The notes under the pieces were generated by a model, which was given only the letters and a program-made list of their open reading frames with translations, did not search any database and had not been told where the DNA came from. Shown here in pieces: positions 27,623 through 36,572 of a DNA stretch of 64,000 bases. Numbering within the stretch: the first letter of the stretch is position 1; the number at the start of each line of letters is the position of its first letter. This DNA is from Thermithiobacillus tepidarius DSM 3134 (lineage in GTDB: Bacteria; Pseudomonadota; Gammaproteobacteria; Acidithiobacillales; Thermithiobacillaceae). The stretch spans positions 1 to 64,000 of the forward strand of contig NZ_KE384096.1 in NCBI RefSeq assembly GCF_000423825.1. Direction: 5' to 3'. The translations under genes and the position numbers were made by a program.

Positions 27623-29106
27623 TCAGGCCTCTTCAGCCGCCGGCCCCAGATCCGCCAGAATCTCCCGGAACTGCGCCAGCGCCGCCTCCAGATCCTCCAC
27701 GATCTCCGCCGCAATCACCTCGGGCGCCGACAGATTGTCGGAGTCCGATAGCGAGTCGTCCTTGAGCCAGAAGATGTCCAGGCTGGCCTTGTCGCGGTTG
27801 ATCAGTTCTTCATAGTCATAGGCGCGCCAACGACCGTCCTGGCTTGTTTCCGACCATGTGGCTTGGCGTTGGAATCGGTTTTCCGGGTTGTAGCACTTCA
27901 CGAACTCATCCAGGTCTTCGCGCTTCAAGGGGTTGGTCTTGAGCGTGAAGTGCATGTTGGTGCGCAGGTCGTAGATCCAGAGCTTCCTGGTCCACGGGGT
28001 CTCGGAGGCGGGCTTCTTGTCGAAGAACAGCACGTTCGCCTTCACGCCCTGGGCGTAGAAGAGGCCGGTGGGCAGGCGCAGCAGGGTGTGGACGTCGCAC
28101 TCGTGCAGCAGCTTGCGGCGGATGGTTTCGCCGGCGCCGCCTTCGAAGAGCACGTTGTCGGGCACGACCACGGCGGCGCGGCCGTTCTGCTTGAGCAGGG
28201 TCTTCACGTGCTGGACGAAGTTGAGCTGCTTGTTCGAGGTGGTGGTCCAGAAGTCGCCGCGCTCGACGATGTCGCGCTCCTTGCTGACTTTTCCCTCTCC
28301 GCCCACAATCGTCGTGCTGCTCTTCTTGCCGAAGGCGGGTTGGTGAGCACCAGGTCGAAGCGGTCGGCGGCCAGCGAATCCTTCACCTCGACAGGCTCGA
28401 AGTCCTGGCTGCCGATGCCGTGCAGCAGCATGTTCATGGCGCACAGCCGCGCCGTGGCCTGCACCAGCTCCCAACCCTTGAAGGTTTCCTCCTTGAGCTT
28501 CTTGCGCTGATCCTTGGTGAGGTGCGGGTTGTGCTTCACCACATAGTCGTGCGCCGCCAGCAGAAAGCCGCCGGTGCCGCAGGCCGGATCTGACACGGTC
28601 TCGCCGGGCTTCGGCGCCATGACATCCACGATGGCCTGGATCAGCGGGCGCGGGGTGAAGTACTGGCCGGCACCGGACTTGGTGTCCTGGGCGTTCTTCT
28701 CCAGCAGGCCTTCGTAGGCATCGCCCTTCACGTCGGCGCTCATCGACACCCATTGTTCCTTGTCGATGAGATCGACCACCAGCCGCCGCAGCTTGGCCGG
28801 GTCCTGAAACTTGTTCTGCGACTTGTTGAAGATCAGCCCGAGCAGGCCCTGCTGGTTGCCCAGCGCCTCCAGGGTGTGGCGGTAGTGATCGAACAGCTCG
28901 TCGCCGTCCTGCTTGATGAGGCTCGGCCAACCGTACTGCTCCGGCACCGGGCTTGGCTGGTGGTAGGGCGGCTTCGTGCGCTCGTCGGCCATCTTGAGAA
29001 ACAGCAGATAGGTGAGCTGCTCGACGTAGTCGCCGTACGACATGCCGTCGTCGCGCAGGACGTTGCAGTAGTTCCAGAGTTTCTGGACGATGGTGGACGT
29101 ATTCAT
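27623..29106 (-). pseudogene. hsdM: Type I restriction-modification methyltransferase subunit HsdM, frameshifted
   Basis: The start at 29106 gives MNTSTIVQKLWNYCNVLRDD... with the SAM motif DPACGTGGFL. The frame breaks at about 28335, where LVLTNPPS should continue as NPPFGKKSSTTIVGGEGK. The distal frame resumes with FGKKSSTTIVGGEGKVSKER and runs to 27623. Adding one base restores 494 residues, the usual HsdM length. The deletion is in the CCC run of the catalytic NPPF motif. As read, the subunit cannot methylate adenine. The ATG overlaps the upstream nucleotidyltransferase stop (ATGA). Confidence 0.85.
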
Positions 29107-29810
29107 GCTTGATCCAATTGCGCAATCTGGTCGAGCCGCTCTACCAACAGCCTCACGCGGCCGGCAAGCGACTCGTCCGGGAACATTATGCCGGGCAAGG
29201 CGTTGATAAAGTCGGGCATCGCCAGCAGCGCCCGGCATTGCGCGGCGAGATACTGCCGCAGCTCGGGTTCGGTCGAGGCGATTTCTTTGACAAGCTCTAG
29301 CCGCCCATCCAGCACGTTAACGATGTCTTCCAGATCGTGGCTACCTAAAACATCACCATGGCCGCGATCGAAGAACGCCTCGAATTTTGTGGCTATGAAG
29401 GCAGGCGCGCTGACCAGGCGAATCGTCACGCCTGTCGAAAGCCTTAACGTCTGTGCCGTTTTCACCGCCAGCGGATACCAGCGATTGGCAAAACCGAGAA
29501 CACTGGAGTCCATCGGCATCAGGTCCACTTCCAGATTGTTGAAGCGCCAGCGGCAGATCGGCGCATCCCGCGCCATGTCACGCTTGAAGCCGAGCCGGGA
29601 GAACTCTTTTTCCAGTGCGTGATACCCGACCAGCGCCTCCACCCGCGCCACCAAGTCGACATCGTAAGTCACCCGCGCCGGTGCGGCCGCCGGGTCGGTG
29701 AGCAGCAAATCCACCGCGCAGCCGCCAACGAACACCAACTGATCCCGCAGCTCCCCCAATACATCCGCAATCAGTTCAATCTTCGCCAGGTTCGGATGCT
29801 CTCGCCTCAT
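29103..29810 (-). CDS. Nucleotidyltransferase-fold protein (AbiEii-like)
   Basis: The 235-residue product has the nucleotidyltransferase signature: VFVGGCAVDLLLTDP with the GG loop, then TYDVDLV with the metal-binding aspartates and a third Asp in NLEVDLMPMD. AbiEii-type toxins share this fold, so a toxin or nucleotide-transferring role is possible, but the substrate is unknown. ATGA junctions connect it both to the upstream winged-helix gene and to hsdM downstream, so all three are made from one message. Confidence 0.75.
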   Translation of the reverse strand: MRREHPNLAKIELIADVLGELRDQLVFVGGCAVDLLLTDPAAAPARVTYDVDLVARVEALVGYHALEKEFSRLGFKRDMARDAPICRWRFNNLEVDLMPMDSSVLGFANRWYPLAVKTAQTLRLSTGVTIRLVSAPAFIATKFEAFFDRGHGDVLGSHDLEDIVNVLDGRLELVKEIASTEPELRQYLAAQCRALLAMPDFINALPGIMFPDESLAGRVRLLVERLDQIAQLDQA

Positions 29811-30343
29811 TGGAAATAAGGCTCCAGCAACTTTTGCGCGGCGTCGCGTTCGCGGACCTGGCCGCTGCGGATCGCATCGAACAGCGCCAGCACGGCGTGT
29901 AACCGGGCGTCCTTCAGCGCGGCTTCCGGCACCGAAGGGTAAAGCGGCGCCAGACTCAAGCCCCGCACCGACCCCTTGGCATGCGGCCACACCGGCACCG
30001 GATCGCCCGACGGCGCGATCACGCTATTCAGCGGCGCCGCGCCATAAGCCGTGGGCACGCCGCGGGTAAGGGACCCCCACACCGGTGCAAACGCATACTT
30101 CGCGCCATGCAACACGAATTCCCGCAACTGCGGCTTGAGCACCACCGGCCGGCGGTCTTCAAACATTGCCAGCCGTGCCGCAGCCGCGCGCCTGAGCGCG
30201 CCATGCACGGCGGAGACCGCCAAGCCGGTCTGCTCTGCAAGCTCCGCGTAGCCGGCACTGCTGTCGCCGCGGCTGAGCAAAGCCAACAGCACATACAGAT
30301 CCTGTGGCTTCAGTGCTGTCTGACGATTACTTATTTTTGGCAT
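29807..30343 (-). CDS. Winged-helix DNA-binding protein
   Basis: The 178-residue product has a helix-turn-helix near the N-terminus (LKPQDLYVLLALLSRGDSSA, YAELAEQTGLAVSAVHGALR). A longer C-terminal part has several Gly/Pro motifs and no recognised domain. Paired with the nucleotidyltransferase gene it resembles a regulator/antitoxin and enzyme pair. It is the first gene of the downstream block and is probably autoregulated, since near-identical repeat sites lie immediately upstream. ATG at 30343 has a weak ribosome site. Confidence 0.7.
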   Translation of the reverse strand: MPKISNRQTALKPQDLYVLLALLSRGDSSAGYAELAEQTGLAVSAVHGALRRAAAARLAMFEDRRPVVLKPQLREFVLHGAKYAFAPVWGSLTRGVPTAYGAAPLNSVIAPSGDPVPVWPHAKGSVRGLSLAPLYPSVPEAALKDARLHAVLALFDAIRSGQVRERDAAQKLLEPYFQ

Positions 30344-30351
30344 ATTCTCTT

Positions 30352-30434
30352 TTCAAGAAATAAGAACAGTGTGATCAATATGCTATGCCGATCATACATT
30401 GAAAGTCAATGTTCTTATTTCAAGAATAAAGAAC
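30352..30434. promoter_or_regulatory. Two repeated operator-like sites upstream of the winged-helix gene
   Basis: TTTCAAGAATAAGAACAGT at 30352-30370 recurs almost unchanged at 30418-30436, 66 bases upstream of the gene. The distal copy lies in an imperfect palindrome, GTTCTTATTTCAAGAATAAA followed by GAAC. The region is AT-rich, unlike its surroundings, and is the natural promoter/operator of the winged-helix operon. Confidence 0.65.
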
Positions 30435-30439
30435 AGTTG

Positions 30440-30834
30440 CCCTGCATCCCAAGCCTGGCTATTATAGCCCCGCCACCGCCTCCCGGGTCGCCTGCTCCGG
30501 CCACAGTACCTTTCCGTGAATCGTCGTCGGCCGCTCGTTCAGCCAGCAGGAAACCTTGAGCGGGTTCAACTCCATCATATTGCTTGCCTGACACACCCAG
30601 GTCTCCAAATCCTGCTTCGCCACCCACAGCTAACCCTGTACCGAGCGGTCCACACGCCGTGTCGAAGCGCACCGGCCCCAGCGCCAGCTCTGCCTTTTTG
30701 ATCTGTGTGGCCGGGCAGCCGGCCGTGGCCAGCGTAGCCATGTACAGCAGGCGAAACCACTTGCCACCCAGTTTGGCGAACTGTTCCTTGCATCGTGACA
30801 GAGCATCACGCACTGCCGCCGGTCAAGAGTGAAC
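30440..30834. other. Gene-poor remnant between operator and IS3 element
   Basis: About 395 bases separate the operator region from the left end of the IS. No product is recognisable on either strand. A 38-codon minus-strand frame (30578 to 30462, MMELNPLKVSCWLNERPTTI...) has no ribosome site. Several other frames read as nonsense. The DNA is best seen as the debris of a disrupted gene. It contains no match to the missing half of hsdS. Confidence 0.5.
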
Positions 30835-30884
30835 TGAATCGCCCCGGGTTTTGAGGAGGCTCTGACATCTGAGAGAATGGAGCC

Positions 30885-31205
30885 ATGACCAAGACCAACA
30901 AGTTTTCCCCTGAAGTACGTGAGCGTGCGGTGCGGCTGGTGCAGGAGCATCGGGACGAGTATCCCTCGCTATGGGCCGCCGTTGAATCCATTGCCCCCAA
31001 GATTGGCTGTGTGCCCCAGACGCTGCTGGAGTGGGTCAAGCGGGTGGAGGTGGATTCCGGTACCCGTCCGGGCATGACGACGGCTGAAGCCCAGCGCATC
31101 AGGGAGCTGGAGCGCGAGGTCAAGGAGCTACGCCGTGCCAACGAGATCCTGAAGCTCGCCTGCGCGTTTTTCGCTCAGGCGGAGCTCGACCGCCGGCTCA
31201 AGTGA
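30885..31205 (+). CDS. IS3-family transposase OrfA
   Basis: The 106-residue product has the helix-turn-helix of IS3 OrfA ([40 protein letters not shown]) followed by a leucine-zipper-like helix ([20 protein letters not shown]). It binds the element's ends. The stop overlaps the OrfB start (TGATG), so OrfB may be made by reinitiation or by the -1 frameshift usual in IS3 elements. Confidence 0.93.
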   Translation: MTKTNKFSPEVRERAVRLVQEHRDEYPSLWAAVESIAPKIGCVPQTLLEWVKRVEVDSGTRPGMTTAEAQRIRELEREVKELRRANEILKLACAFFAQAELDRRLK

Positions 31206-32113
31206 TGTACGCCTTTGTGGATGCACATCGCGTTACCTATGGGGTCGAGCCGATCTGCCAAGTCCTGCAGATTGCCCCATCGGCATACTGGCGCCATGCG
31301 GCAAGGCAGCGTCATCCGGCATTGCGCAGTGCACGTGTCCTGCGCGATGCCGTGCTGATGTCAGAGATCGAGCGCGTCTGGCAGGCCAATCTGCAGGTGT
31401 ATGGCGCCGACAAGGTCTGGCGCCAGCTGAACCGGGAAGGCATTGCCGTGGCCCGTTGCACCGTCGAGCGCCTGATGAAACACCTGGGGCTGCAGGGCGC
31501 CAGACGGGGCAAGGTCGTGCGCACCACGATCAGCCATGCCAAGGCACCCTGTCCGCTGGATCGCGTGAACCGCCAGTTCCAGGCGGACAGGCCCAACCAG
31601 CTCTGGGTGTCTGACTTCACCTATGTCTCGACCTGGCAGGGTTGGTTGTATGTGGCCTTTGTCATTGACGTGTTTGCCCGGCGCATCGTGGGCTGGCAGG
31701 TCAGCCGTTCCATGCAAACAGACTTTGTGCTCGATGCGCTGGAGCAGGCCTTGTATGCCCGTCAGCCCGGGCGGGCAGATACGCTGATTCATCACTCGGA
31801 CAGGGGATCGCAATACGTCAGCATCCGCTACACCGAACGGCTGGCCGAGGCCGGTATCGAGCCCTCGGTGGGCAGTAAGGGCGATTCCTATGACAACGCC
31901 CTGGCTGAAACCATCAATGGCCTGTACAAGACCGAGCTGATCCATCGGCAAGGTCCCTGGAAGTCTCGGCAGGCCGTGGAACTGGCCACACTGCACTGGG
32001 TGCATTGGTTCAACAATCATCGGCTGCTGGAGTCAATCGGCTATATCCCGCCAGCCGAAGCAGAGGCAAACGACTACCAGCAACTCGCCCAAAAGGACAA
32101 GGTTGCTGCCTGA
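31202..32113 (+). CDS. IS3-family transposase OrfB
   Basis: The product of about 303 residues is the rve/DDE catalytic subunit. The acidic triad is in [23 protein letters not shown] and [20 protein letters not shown]. An HTH-like region is at residues 50-100. The frame is complete and apparently functional. A GTG at 31202 and an ATG at 31205 are both possible starts. Confidence 0.95.
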   Translation: MMYAFVDAHRVTYGVEPICQVLQIAPSAYWRHAARQRHPALRSARVLRDAVLMSEIERVWQANLQVYGADKVWRQLNREGIAVARCTVERLMKHLGLQGARRGKVVRTTISHAKAPCPLDRVNRQFQADRPNQLWVSDFTYVSTWQGWLYVAFVIDVFARRIVGWQVSRSMQTDFVLDALEQALYARQPGRADTLIHHSDRGSQYVSIRYTERLAEAGIEPSVGSKGDSYDNALAETINGLYKTELIHRQGPWKSRQAVELATLHWVHWFNNHRLLESIGYIPPAEAEANDYQQLAQKDKVAA

Positions 32114-32150
32114 ACTTAAACCAATCTGCCTCTACGATTCCCGGGGCGAT

Positions 32151-32657
32151 TCATTGTTGTTGGTCGAGGGGTGCGACGGGAATCTCAAAACGGTGCAGAG
32201 CGGCAGTCTCGATACTGGCGACCGTGGTCCCCTGCTTTGAGCACGTATTCAGTATCTCGCGTGCAAAACAGCGAAGGGCCCAAGCCACATACTCGGGCAA
32301 TACGCCGTCATTCGGCGTTATGGCCTTCAAATCTTGATTGACCGTTACCGGCACAGTGGTGATCGCCACAGGAAGCGTGTGGCTCAAAATCCCGCTTCGT
32401 GTAACGACTAGCACGGAACCCGCTGGTATTAGCTTTGCAGTTGATTCGTCAACAGCGGCTTTGGTGATGTGGTCCTCACTGTCCGTGATGCGTTCTGTCT
32501 TCACATCCTTGGGGGAAACCCAAGGAATCGTGCCATTCGTCCAGAACTCTGGCTTTGCTTTCGACGGGGTACCGCCTCCCGACCATTCGCCGAGTTCTTT
32601 CAGTGGCACGAGTTGCCAGGTATCCGGGATGCTATGACTTTCCATAACTGCACTCAT
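32151..32657 (-). pseudogene. hsdS: Type I specificity subunit HsdS, truncated by IS3
   Basis: The 168-residue reading frame covers only the first target-recognition domain and the start of the central helix (IPDTWQLVPLKELGEWSGGG, TIPWVSPKDVKTERITDSED, TVNQDLKAITP, EIPVAPLDQQ). Full HsdS proteins have two such halves and 400 or more residues. The frame runs to the IS3 end, whose TGA closes it. Half-sized HsdS proteins of EcoR124/EcoDXX type can dimerise and still act, so loss of function is not certain. The ATG at 32657 overlaps a micro-ORF stop. Confidence 0.85.
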
Positions 32658-32728
32658 GCCGCCAACGCCTCGTTCAGTTCTTCAATGATCGTATTCAGTT
32701 TGTCGCCGAAATCCTGATACATGGTCAT
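32654..32728 (-). CDS. Micro-ORF repeating the hsdR 3' end, coupled to hsdS
   Basis: This 24-codon frame reads MTMYQDFGDKLNTIIEELNE then ALAA and stop. From FGDKLN onward it is almost the same as the last 19 residues of HsdR, FGDKLNTIIEELNETLAA. ATGA junctions join it to the RhuM-Fic stop upstream and to the hsdS start downstream. It looks like a duplicate of the hsdR tail left when the RhuM-Fic gene entered the hsdR-hsdS junction. It may serve as a translational coupler. A separate peptide function is not suggested. Confidence 0.6.
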   Translation of the reverse strand: MTMYQDFGDKLNTIIEELNEALAA

Positions 32729-33729
32729 TCGCCGCCATCCTGGAGCAGGTTCAGGATCAACCGGATCAGCAATTCTTTGTGCGCTGGGTCGCTCTCGGCG
32801 ACCAGCAGCGCGACGGCGACCAAGGCATTGTTGGCGAAGCGCGGTGTGCCGTCGGGCTTGATCGACAGGCCGTTGCGATCGAGGTAGAGCAGAAACAGGA
32901 AGCTGCCGATGCGCTTGTTGCCGTCGGAAAACGGGTGATCCTTGATAATGAAATACAGCAGATGCGCGGCGCGTGTCTCCACGCTTGGGTAGAGCGCTTC
33001 GCCGCCGAATGTTTGCTCGATGGAACCCAGGATGCCATCCAGTGCGCTACCCCGCTCCTGACCGAAGAGCGCCGTGGCCTCGCCTTTCGCCATCAAGGCT
33101 TGCTTGAGCGCCGAAATCGCCCGGCGACTCTCATCCGATGACAGGCCGGCGACGGGGCGGGTCGGATGCACCGGCGACTCGGGCAGGCGGTTCTCGTCGT
33201 ACTGCAACAGCAAGCGCCAGGAACGGGCGTAGCGCGTGACCACGTCCAGCACGGCCCGGCCCTGGTAGTTGACCAGCTCGTGGGCGGACAGCGTTCGCGC
33301 CAGCAGGCGCACGGCCTCCTCCATTTCGGTGAGACCTTTCTCCCGCAGGCGGCGTTCGTTGAGGGTGTAGCCCTGGACCAGATGGTCTCGCAATGTGCGG
33401 GTGGCCCAGATGCGGAATTGGGTGCCGCGAAGAGATTTGACGCGGTAGCCAACCGAGATGATGACATCCAGGCTGTAATAGATGACGGGCTTGTCGGAAA
33501 AAGGAATATGCATTTTTTGCATATTGCCTTCGGTCGGCAACTCGCCTTCAGCGAATACGTTGCGCACGTGCCTGGAAATGACCGACTGGTCGCGTCCAAA
33601 AAGCTCGACCATCTGCGCCTGTGTCAGCCAGACGGTTTCTCGCTCCAAGTGCACGTCCAGGAGAATCTGGCCGTCGGGTGTCTGGAACAGGGCGATCTCG
33701 CCGCCGGGCAATGGGTTGCTCTGTTTCAT
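32725..33729 (-). CDS. RhuM-family protein with C-terminal Fic/Doc domain
   Basis: The 334-residue product starts MKQSNPLPGGEIALFQTPDG at the ATG at 33729, which shares an ATGA junction with the hsdR stop. Residues about 10-200 are RhuM-like (ETVWLTQAQMVELFGRDQSV, RGTQFRIWATRTLRDHLVQGY). The C-terminal 130 residues carry HPFSDGNKRIGSFLFLLYL, a Fic/Doc-type motif. The final arginine of the canonical HxFx(D/E)GNxRxxR is replaced by Ser. Fic domains transfer AMP or phosphate to proteins. Such genes often sit inside type I restriction operons. Confidence 0.85.
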   Translation of the reverse strand: MKQSNPLPGGEIALFQTPDGQILLDVHLERETVWLTQAQMVELFGRDQSVISRHVRNVFAEGELPTEGNMQKMHIPFSDKPVIYYSLDVIISVGYRVKSLRGTQFRIWATRTLRDHLVQGYTLNERRLREKGLTEMEEAVRLLARTLSAHELVNYQGRAVLDVVTRYARSWRLLLQYDENRLPESPVHPTRPVAGLSSDESRRAISALKQALMAKGEATALFGQERGSALDGILGSIEQTFGGEALYPSVETRAAHLLYFIIKDHPFSDGNKRIGSFLFLLYLDRNGLSIKPDGTPRFANNALVAVALLVAESDPAHKELLIRLILNLLQDGGE

Positions 33730-36494
33730 GCGGCCAAGGTTTCGTTCAATTCTTCGATGATTGTATTCAGCTTGTCGCCGAACAGTTGATGTACTTTGCC
33801 GAGGCCGCCGTGTTGTGAGAACGGCGCGTACTCGAAGTCGTCCGACTCGATACCCAAATTGGCGGCGATGTGGTCGCGGATCATTTCCAGCCAGCGGATT
33901 TGTTCTCTGGTGAACTGTTTGCCCGCGCTTTCCTGGCTCGCCAGCCACACCTGGAAATTGGCCGCGACGCGCTCGGGGAAAGGGATGAGTTCATTGTCCT
34001 GGTGCATGGCGAAGCGCACCAGCGAGACGAGGTCGGTCAGGATGCGGCGGCCAGCGGCGCCCTTGACCCTGGACTTCTCCAGCGCGGCGTAGGCCTGCCA
34101 GAGCTGAGATTCGTTCCAGAGATAGGGTGGCTTTTCGATGGCGCTGGCGAGCTCCTGCACTGCCGCGAAGCTGAGGCGCTGCTTGTAGGGGCGGCTGTAG
34201 AGCACCTGCAGGGCGGTGATTTCGTCTTTGTGCTCGGCGATGAACTGCTCGAAGGATTGGACCATGCCCTTGGCGCGGTCGAGGGCATCTTGGGAGAAGC
34301 CGGCTTCGAGGAGTTCATCTGCGCTGATGATGTCGATGACGACTTCGTTTTTCTTCTTGATGGTGTCGATGGTTTCGCGCAGCTTGGGGTCGTGAAAGGG
34401 CTTGACGGCCTCCCGCACCCGCTCGTCCCGGTTGGGGGCATCGGGGTCGAGGGCGGCGATGATGCGGTGGCCGAGCTCTCGGACGCCGAACCCGCCGGTA
34501 ATCTCGCGGATCTTCTGGTCGTCCTCGGCGCTCATGCGGTGTTCCATGCGCGCCAGCCGCCCGGCCAGGGACGAGAGCACGTCGTCTTCAGTGTTGCCGA
34601 AGGCCACGGCCTGCATGAGTTTTTCGAAGCTGACGGTGGGCTTCTGCTCCATGGGGCGGGAGTCGGTCTTGTCCTGCCCGCAGACGCCGACGGCATCGAC
34701 GATGACGAAGTGGTCCTTGGCGCGGGCGTCGGGGGTGACGCTTTGCAGGTCGTCGGGCTTGATGACGCGCACGCCGCGGCCTTTCATCTGCTCGAAGAAG
34801 GCGCGGGATTTGACGGCGCGCATGAACATGACGACTTCCACCGCCTTGATGTCGGTGCCGGTGGCGATCATGTCCACGGTGACGGCGACCCTGGGCATGG
34901 GGCTGGTGCGGAATTCGTTGATGAGGTCCTTGGGCTTGGCGCCGGTGGTGCGGTAGGTGATCTTCTGGGCGAAGTCGTTGCCCTTGCCGAACTCCTCGCG
35001 CACGATCTCGACGATGTTCTCGGCGTGGGCGTCGTCCTTGGCGAAGATGAGGGTCTTGGGCACCCACTCGCGGCCGGGGAAGATTTCGGTGAAGAGCTTG
35101 TCGCGGTAGGTCTGGATGATTTTGCGGATCTGGTCCGGGGCGACCACGTCGCGGTCGAGCTGGTTGGGGTCGTAGCTGAAATCGTCGTCGAGCTGTTCCC
35201 AGCGCTTCTTGCGGGTGTCGCGCTCCATGACCTGCACGGCGTAGCCGGACTCCACCTTGGAGCCCTGTTCGGTGATGGCGGTGCGGATGCGGTAGACGTC
35301 GTAGTTGACGTTGACGCCGTCGGCCACGGCCATCTCGTGATTGTATTCCATCACCAGGTTCTGGTTGAAGAAGCCGAAGGTCTGCTTGCTGGGCGTGGCG
35401 GTGAGGCCGATGAGGTAGGCGTCGAAGTACTCCAGCACTTGGGCCCAGAGATTGTAGATGGAGCGGTGGCATTCGTCGGTGACGATGATGTCGAAGGTTT
35501 CGATCGGTATCGCCGGGTTGTATTCGATGGGTTCGGGCTGCTTGAACAGGCCGCCGAGCTGGTCCACCGATTCTTCTTCCAGCTCTTCGGGCAGGTCACG
35601 GCCCTTGAGCATGGAGTACATGCGCTGGATGGTGCAGATGCAGACACGGGCGGTGGTGTCGAGCGTGTTGCTGCTCAGGCGCTGGACGATGTACTCCTCG
35701 GTGAATTTGAAGTTGTTGTAGGGCGAGGCGTATTGCTGGAATTCCTTGAGCGTCTGGTCGCCGAGGTTGCCGCGGTCCACGAGAAACAGCACGCGCCGGG
35801 CACCGGCGAACTTGATGAGCCGGTAGATGAATGAGATGGCGGTGAAGGTCTTGCCCGAGCCGGTGGCCATCTGGATGAGGGCGCGGGGGCGGTTTTCCCT
35901 GAGCGACCGTTCCAGATTCTGGATGGCCTGGATCTGGGCGGGCCAGAGGCCTTCTGCCTTGAGCGGCGGCATGCGGTTGAGGCGGGCAAGGAAGCTGCCC
36001 TGCTCGGCATAGGCCGGCGGAGGCGCTTCCGCGGCCTGGGGCAGCGCGGCATCGGAAGCCGGCCCGCGCCCGCAAGCGCCGGATTCCAGCCACGCCGCCA
36101 GGGTGTCGGGCCGGTGAAAGGCGAAGACCGGGCGCGAGCGCGGCTCGGGGTCGAGGCCATTGGTGAAGCGGGTTTCGACGCCGGTGGACTGGTAAGAAAA
36201 GGGCAGGGGAGCGGCCCAGCGCGGCAGCCCGGCGGGCAGGCCCAGGGTGTACTTGGCGGCCTGGGTTTCCACGCCGGTGAGGGTGACGCCCTTTTTCTTG
36301 GCCTCGATGACCCCGGCGGCCTTGCCGTCCACGTAGAGCAGATAGTCGGCGAAGCCGTGGCCCGGCAGGGGGAATTCGCGGATGGCAACGCCGCGGCCGG
36401 CGAAGATGTTGGCCGCATTGGCGTCCTGCACGGCCCAGCCTGCCTGGGCAAGCAGCCGGTCGATAAGCTCCCTGGCTTCCTGTTCTTTTGACAT
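33726..36494 (-). CDS. hsdR: Type I restriction endonuclease subunit HsdR
   Basis: HsdR is the translocating and cutting subunit. The 922-residue product has an N-terminal nuclease domain (FADYLLYVDGKAAGVIEAKK, PD-(D/E)xK), Walker A MATGSGKTFTAIS, DECH in VTDECHRSIYNLW, SAT-like TATPSKQTF, helicase motif VTVDMIATGTDIKAVE and a helical C-terminal domain. It is apparently intact. The ATG at 36494 (MSKEQEARELIDRLL) is favoured over the frame to 36530. It needs HsdM and HsdS, both broken here, to be active. It is the first gene of the hsdR-rhuM-hsdS run. Confidence 0.93.
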   Translation of the reverse strand: MSKEQEARELIDRLLAQAGWAVQDANAANIFAGRGVAIREFPLPGHGFADYLLYVDGKAAGVIEAKKKGVTLTGVETQAAKYTLGLPAGLPRWAAPLPFSYQSTGVETRFTNGLDPEPRSRPVFAFHRPDTLAAWLESGACGRGPASDAALPQAAEAPPPAYAEQGSFLARLNRMPPLKAEGLWPAQIQAIQNLERSLRENRPRALIQMATGSGKTFTAISFIYRLIKFAGARRVLFLVDRGNLGDQTLKEFQQYASPYNNFKFTEEYIVQRLSSNTLDTTARVCICTIQRMYSMLKGRDLPEELEEESVDQLGGLFKQPEPIEYNPAIPIETFDIIVTDECHRSIYNLWAQVLEYFDAYLIGLTATPSKQTFGFFNQNLVMEYNHEMAVADGVNVNYDVYRIRTAITEQGSKVESGYAVQVMERDTRKKRWEQLDDDFSYDPNQLDRDVVAPDQIRKIIQTYRDKLFTEIFPGREWVPKTLIFAKDDAHAENIVEIVREEFGKGNDFAQKITYRTTGAKPKDLINEFRTSPMPRVAVTVDMIATGTDIKAVEVVMFMRAVKSRAFFEQMKGRGVRVIKPDDLQSVTPDARAKDHFVIVDAVGVCGQDKTDSRPMEQKPTVSFEKLMQAVAFGNTEDDVLSSLAGRLARMEHRMSAEDDQKIREITGGFGVRELGHRIIAALDPDAPNRDERVREAVKPFHDPKLRETIDTIKKKNEVVIDIISADELLEAGFSQDALDRAKGMVQSFEQFIAEHKDEITALQVLYSRPYKQRLSFAAVQELASAIEKPPYLWNESQLWQAYAALEKSRVKGAAGRRILTDLVSLVRFAMHQDNELIPFPERVAANFQVWLASQESAGKQFTREQIRWLEMIRDHIAANLGIESDDFEYAPFSQHGGLGKVHQLFGDKLNTIIEELNETLAA

Positions 36495-36572
36495 TATCCA
36501 GCATCCGCAACCTGTGGGGAATAATAGCACAGGATGGCCGGAATGCAGGCTGGCCGGGCATGGCCTTTCAGG

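Larger units (their letters stand above)
30835..32153 (+). mobile_element. IS3-family insertion sequence, complete
   Basis: The element is 1319 bases, bounded by perfect 14-base inverted repeats TGAATCGCCCCGGG and CCCGGGGCGATTCA. It contains two overlapping transposase frames. No target duplication is visible: the left flank reads GAAC, the right TTGT. Its right end lies inside hsdS and supplies that gene's stop codon. Confidence 0.93.

Noticed and set aside
30415-30813. 132-codon minus-strand frame as a gene
   Set aside because: It spans the operator sites, lacks a ribosome site and reads as low-complexity Gly-rich sequence in its second half.
33870-35834. 654-codon plus-strand frame opposite hsdR
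   Set aside because: It is a mirror of the hsdR coding frame with a repetitive Gly/Asp/His composition and no start signal.
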